From: an uncultured Clostridia bacterium
Lineage (GTDB): Bacteria; Bacillota; Clostridia; Peptostreptococcales; Anaerovoracaceae
Assembly: GCA_934281605.1 (NCBI GenBank)
Contig: CAKQXD010000001.1
Location: forward strand, 186,001-250,000
Reading direction: 5' to 3'
DNA length: 64,000 nt
Shown here: piece after piece, positions 60,058 through 64,000 of the stretch
Position numbering within the stretch: position 1 is the stretch's first letter
How the letters are laid out: the number at the start of each line of letters is the position of its first letter
Notes under the pieces: generated by a model
The model's database searches: none
Told to the model about the DNA's origin: nothing
The model's input: only the letters and a program-made list of their open reading frames with translations
Position numbers and translations under genes: made by a program

Positions 60058-60882
60058 ATGAGACAAAGCAGGAATCAAAAGAAAAGAAAAGACGGACGTG
60101 CCGGACGAAGCCGAAATACCCGGTCATCGCAGAGCAGCAGCCTTTGCAGAAAGAAAGGGTTTCTCATCTTCCTGGGAGTTCTGGTCGTGGTTCTTATCGG
60201 CGGGCTGGTACAGAATGTGATTTTGTACCGCGTGGAGTCGCAGGTGGATCCGGACAAGCCGTATCCGGTGAAAGGCGTCGATGTGTCGGCGCATCAGAAG
60301 GAGATCGACTGGCGAGGTCTGGCGTCGGAGGACATCAGTTTCGCGTTTATCAAGGCGACTGAGGGTAGCTCTCACGTGGACAAGAATTTTAAGAAAAACT
60401 GGCGGGAAGCCAATGGCACGGATATGAAGGTGGGGGCATACCATTTTATGAGTTATGACACGCCGGGCAAGTCGCAGGCGGAGAATTTTATCAAGCAGGT
60501 GCACTGGCGGTTTGGGATGCTGCCGCCGGTGGTGGACGTGGAATTTTACGGAGCCTATACCAGTTCCCATCCCAGCAAAAGCCAGATGTACGATATTCTG
60601 GATGTGATTTTGGACGAGTTTGAGGCCAAGTACGGGCGAAAACCGATTATCTACACTAATACATATATTTACAAAAATTACATTTCGGGCAGGTACGATG
60701 ATTATCCGATCTGGATCAGCGATCCAGGGCTTTCGGCGAAGCTGCCGGACGGGCGGAAGTGGACGTTCTGCCAGTATACGTTCAAGGCGAAGTCGCAGTA
60801 CATCGCTGACGGGAAAAAATATGTGGACATGAATGTGTTCAACGGGAGCCGGTGGGAGTTCCGGCGCTATAACGGCAAGTAG
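60058..60882 (+). CDS. GH25 lysozyme, membrane-anchored
   Basis: A 274-residue cell-wall hydrolase. The first 33 residues are strongly basic, then one membrane span (about 34-54), so the enzyme is a type II membrane protein or is cut free. The catalytic barrel starts with KGVDVSAHQKEIDW and has FAFIKATEG, GAYHF, VVDVEFYG (the catalytic Asp/Glu region) and PIIYTNTYIY. It cleaves muramyl glycan strands, probably in wall remodelling. Start overlaps no ribosome site better than AGAG, and translation may be coupled to the DUF2974 gene. Confidence 0.92.
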   Translation: MRQSRNQKKRKDGRAGRSRNTRSSQSSSLCRKKGFLIFLGVLVVVLIGGLVQNVILYRVESQVDPDKPYPVKGVDVSAHQKEIDWRGLASEDISFAFIKATEGSSHVDKNFKKNWREANGTDMKVGAYHFMSYDTPGKSQAENFIKQVHWRFGMLPPVVDVEFYGAYTSSHPSKSQMYDILDVILDEFEAKYGRKPIIYTNTYIYKNYISGRYDDYPIWISDPGLSAKLPDGRKWTFCQYTFKAKSQYIADGKKYVDMNVFNGSRWEFRRYNGK

Positions 60883-60943
60883 TTATTTATCATCACAGGG
60901 GGTTCTGGATGGAGCCTGACAAGAGCTAAAACAGGAGGACTAG

Positions 60944-63900
60944 ATGCTTTCAAAGTTCAGCATTAAGAAGCCATTTACCGTACTGGTCGCGGTGGTCATC
61001 GTGATCGTGTTCGGGGTGATCGCCCTGACGAAGATGACGCCGGATCTGTTTCCGAAAATCAACACGCCGTATGTCATCGTCATGACAGCGTATCCGGGAG
61101 CCAGCCCGGAGGAGGCGGAGGAAGAGATTACCAAGCCGATGGAGCAGCAGATGGCGACGCTTTCCAATATCAAGAATGTCACGTCGGTGTCGGCGGCCAA
61201 TTATTCCATGATCCAGCTGGAGTTTTCGGACAGCGTCAACATGGATTCGGTGTCGGTGGACATCCGGGAAAAGATCGATCAGATCGAGGGCAATCTGCCG
61301 GACACGGCGGGGACGCCTGTGGTGATGAAGATCAGCATGGACATGATGCCGGTGGTGACGGCGGCGGTCGGTATGGAGGACAAGTCGTCGGGCGAGGTGT
61401 CTCAGTTTACAAAGGATAATCTGCAAAGTCCGCTGGAGGGCGTCGAGGGTGTCGCTTCGGTTTCCACCATGGGCATGGTTGACGATAATATACAGATCGT
61501 CTTGTCGCAGGACAAGATCGATGCGATCAATAAAGAGGTTGCTGCGGCCATCAACAAGCAGATGGGCGATGCGGAAGGCCAGATGAAGAGCGGCATGGCG
61601 GCTGCAAAGAGCGGCAAGAAGCAGATCCAGGACGGCAAGAAGGCGGTCAAGGACGGTCAGTCTCAGGCTGCAAAGCAGCTGGCGGCCACGAAGACCAAGC
61701 TGCAGGAAAGCCGGGATCAGCTGGTGGCGCTGAAACAGAACGGACCGGCCATCAAGGCGTTGTATGAACAGTATAAGAAGTATAAAGATGATCCGATCAT
61801 GGGACCGCAGGTTGAGAGTCAGCTGAAGGCACTGGGGATCGACCCGGCTTCGCTGGATCAGATTGTCCCGCAGATCGATCAGGCGGACGCGCAGCTGAAG
61901 CAGATCGACAAGGCACTGGAAGAGCTGGATTCCCAGGGATCGGCCATGAACTTCGAGCTGGGATCCAAGTACGCGGATCTGACGTCGGCCGAGGGAACGG
62001 TGGAGTCGACGGTCAATCAGCTGCAGTCGGCTCTCAGTCAGCTGCAAAGTTCCAAAGAGGCGGCTCTGGCCAGTGCAGATATGACAGGTGTCATTACGAT
62101 GCAGAATATCTCGGCGATTTTGAGCGCGCAGAACTTTTCCATGCCGGCCGGCTATATCACCGACGGCAAGGCGGAGGTGCTGGTCAGCGTAGGGGATAAA
62201 ATTAAAAATAAAGATGAGCTGGAAAATCTGATTTTATTTGATATGGGAATCGACGGAGTGGATCCGATTCGCCTCTCGGATGTGGCGACGGTGACTTATA
62301 CCGACGATGATGCGGAGACTTATGCTAAGATCAACGGGAACAACGGGGTGCTCCTCAGCTTTACGAAGCAGTCCAGCTATGCGACGGCGGACGTCTCTGC
62401 CAATATCTCGGATAAGTTCGCTCAGCTGGAAAAGGAATACAAGGATGATGATCTGTCCTTTACGACGCTGTACGACCAGGGAGATTATATCCATATCGTT
62501 ATCAATTCGGTGCTGCAGAATCTGCTGCTGGGCGCGATCCTGGCGATCCTGATCCTGCTGGTGTTCCTGCGGGATCTGCGGCCGACGATCATCACGGCGG
62601 TGAGCATTCCGCTGAGCGTGATCTTCGCCATCGTTTTGATGTATTTCTCGGGCGTGACCTTGAATATGATTTCCCTGGCGGGCCTGGCCATCGGAGTCGG
62701 CATGCTGGTGGACAACTCCATCGTCGTGGTGGAAAATATCTATCGTCTGCGGTCCATGGGATACAGCCGGGTGCAGGCTGCGGTTTCCGGGGCGGTGCAG
62801 GTGGCTGGAGCCATCACGGCTTCCACGTTGACGACCATCTGCGTGTTTGTGCCGATCATCTTTGTGGATGGTATGACACGGGATATTTTTACGGATCTGG
62901 CGCTGACGGTGGCTTACTCGCTTCTGGCAAGTCTGCTGATCGCGCTGACTGTGGTTCCGGCCATGTCAAAGGGCCTGTTGAAGAAAGAAACGCGTTTGAC
63001 GGCGCTGAGCCAGACGGGACGGTTTATGGACAAGTACCGGACGGCGGTTCGCTGGGCGCTTTCTCATAGGGCAATCGTGCTGATCGCTGCGGTGGTGCTT
63101 CTGGTCGGCTCTTCCGGTCTGGCGCTGATGCGGGGACTGTCCTTTATGCCGTCCATGTCGACGCCGCAGATCTCTGCGACGATCCAGATGCCGAAGGAGA
63201 GCACCTTGAAAGAGACATCCGATACGACGGATAAGATCGTCAAAGAAGTGCGAAAGGTGGACGGAGTGGAAACCGTGGGAGCCATGCTTTCCAGCAATAC
63301 CATGAGCATGATGGGCATGTCCGGCACGCAGGATGTGACCAGCACCATGGTGTACATCATTCTGAATGAGGACAAGGCGGACAACGGAAAGATCATCGCC
63401 AAGAAGATGGACAAGCTGGCGAAGAAATATAACTGTGAAATCGTGACGTCTGCGGATATGGATATGTCGTCCATGATGGGCGGATCCGGCGTGGACATCA
63501 AATTATACAGCGAGGATCTGACTAAGCTGCGAAGCGCGGGCATTGCTATCGAAAGCAAGCTGAAGGGCATGAAGAGCCTGGAGGATGTTTCGACTATCGA
63601 TGAGGATAGTTCGGAAGAACTGCATGTTGTAGTCAACAAGAATCTGGCCATGAAGCAGGGATTGACGGTAGCACAGGTGTATCAGCAGATCTCTGCCAAG
63701 CTGACCAAGGAATCGACGGCGACGACTCTGTCGGAGAGCGATACCAGCATGGATGTTGTGGTGGAAAATTCTACGAACGGGAAGTTTACGCGGGAGGATC
63801 TGGAGAATATGAAGCTGATGACTTCGGGCGGGGCTTCTTCGAGTGCAGCTGGGGGATCGTCCGCTGGGGCTGGTTTGTCCGGCGGATCAGGAAGTGCGGC

Positions 63901-64000
63901 GGCTTCAGGAGGATCGTCTGCGTCGGCCTCCTCGGGCTCGTCCGGCTCGTCGGAGGTGACGTTAAGCTCCATCGCCGACATCCAGACGACCGCATCCCTG
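60944..64000 (+). CDS. RND-family efflux pump, 3' end outside window
   Basis: An open frame of at least 1019 residues with no stop in the window. It has AcrB/HAE features: SIKKPFTVLVAVVIVIVFG (span 1), PDLFPKI, YPGASPEEAEEEI, the central span block with GLAIGVGMLVDNSIVVVENI, and ASTLTTICVFVPI. Differences: residues 200-375 of the first porter loop are replaced by a long helical region rich in Lys/Gln/Ala repeats, and residues 963-1003 form a Gly/Ser/Ala-rich stretch in the second porter loop. AGGAGG is five bases before the ATG. A Gram-positive pump of this kind exports without an outer membrane; substrate unknown. Confidence 0.9.
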   Translation, partial: MLSKFSIKKPFTVLVAVVIVIVFGVIALTKMTPDLFPKINTPYVIVMTAYPGASPEEAEEEITKPMEQQMATLSNIKNVTSVSAANYSMIQLEFSDSVNMDSVSVDIREKIDQIEGNLPDTAGTPVVMKISMDMMPVVTAAVGMEDKSSGEVSQFTKDNLQSPLEGVEGVASVSTMGMVDDNIQIVLSQDKIDAINKEVAAAINKQMGDAEGQMKSGMAAAKSGKKQIQDGKKAVKDGQSQAAKQLAATKTKLQESRDQLVALKQNGPAIKALYEQYKKYKDDPIMGPQVESQLKALGIDPASLDQIVPQIDQADAQLKQIDKALEELDSQGSAMNFELGSKYADLTSAEGTVESTVNQLQSALSQLQSSKEAALASADMTGVITMQNISAILSAQNFSMPAGYITDGKAEVLVSVGDKIKNKDELENLILFDMGIDGVDPIRLSDVATVTYTDDDAETYAKINGNNGVLLSFTKQSSYATADVSANISDKFAQLEKEYKDDDLSFTTLYDQGDYIHIVINSVLQNLLLGAILAILILLVFLRDLRPTIITAVSIPLSVIFAIVLMYFSGVTLNMISLAGLAIGVGMLVDNSIVVVENIYRLRSMGYSRVQAAVSGAVQVAGAITASTLTTICVFVPIIFVDGMTRDIFTDLALTVAYSLLASLLIALTVVPAMSKGLLKKETRLTALSQTGRFMDKYRTAVRWALSHRAIVLIAAVVLLVGSSGLALMRGLSFMPSMSTPQISATIQMPKESTLKETSDTTDKIVKEVRKVDGVETVGAMLSSNTMSMMGMSGTQDVTSTMVYIILNEDKADNGKIIAKKMDKLAKKYNCEIVTSADMDMSSMMGGSGVDIKLYSEDLTKLRSAGIAIESKLKGMKSLEDVSTIDEDSSEELHVVVNKNLAMKQGLTVAQVYQQISAKLTKESTATTLSESDTSMDVVVENSTNGKFTREDLENMKLMTSGGASSSAAGGSSAGAGLSGGSGSAAASGGSSASASSGSSGSSEVTLSSIADIQTTASL

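Overview
The window looks like a chromosomal segment of a strictly anaerobic, Gram-positive clostridial bacterium (Eubacteriales). Support comes from strong Shine-Dalgarno sites, housekeeping promoters close to TTGACA/TATAAT, an FMN riboswitch ahead of ribD-ribE-ribBA-ribH, a CIRCE heat-shock operator ahead of htpG, desulfoferrodoxin, a very large 2-hydroxyacyl-CoA dehydratase activase, a formate/nitrite-type channel and the remains of a glycyl radical enzyme. An Anaerovoracaceae-like lineage is possible but cannot be fixed from this sequence alone. No phage, insertion sequence, CRISPR array or rRNA was found; there is one tRNA (Leu, anticodon GAG).

Layout. 1-2.9 kb: end of an Imm70-like immunity gene, fabF, a DUF896 protein and a secreted protein. 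2.9-6.1 kb: iscS-iscU-mnmA (sulfur transfer to Fe-S clusters and tRNA), then a very compact candidate type I toxin-antitoxin locus. 6.1-9.5 kb: SGNH hydrolase, aldo/keto reductase and ferritin-like genes on the minus strand, then ATC-hydrolase-like and GNAT genes. 9.5-12.3 kb: a possible structured RNA and a polar amino acid ABC importer. 12.3-14.4 kb: marR-MFS efflux pair. 14.6-20.4 kb: complete pyrC-K-D-F-E-B-I operon with an intrinsic-terminator-like hairpin inside the start of pyrC. 20.5-23.6 kb: thioredoxin-reductase-like flavoprotein, an HTH-desulfoferrodoxin fusion, and a TetR gene with a shortened YhgE-like target. 23.6-29.7 kb: a sigma-54 activator and a peptide-use cluster (M20 homologue, YfcC transporter, PepD) with palindromic upstream sites and a -24/-12 promoter. 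29.7-33.6 kb: riboflavin operon. 33.7-35.3 kb: nuclease-fold gene, first palindrome array, and a tandem 8-bp repeat in the leader of desulfoferrodoxin. 35.3-40.5 kb: dfx, tetR, MMPL exporter, XXXLXXG-repeat protein. 40.7-44.4 kb: cutC-like pseudogene, MATE pump, Cys-cluster protein. 44.5-50.5 kb: giant activase, second palindrome array, yebC. 50.8-54.3 kb: WG-repeat lipoprotein, probable 6S RNA, htpG. 54.3-64 kb: FNT channel, polA, coaE, tRNA-Leu, DUF2974 hydrolase, GH25 lysozyme and an RND pump that runs off the end.

The least explained features are (i) two arrays of a 44-bp palindromic unit with 11-bp arms and variable 22-bp centres, one with an exact 96-bp period; (ii) the type I toxin-antitoxin locus, in which both convergent RNAs begin with the same self-complementary leader; (iii) the putative attenuator within pyrC codons; and (iv) a multi-helix noncoding element upstream of the amino acid transporter. 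All functional statements are read from sequence and family knowledge; no database search was run.
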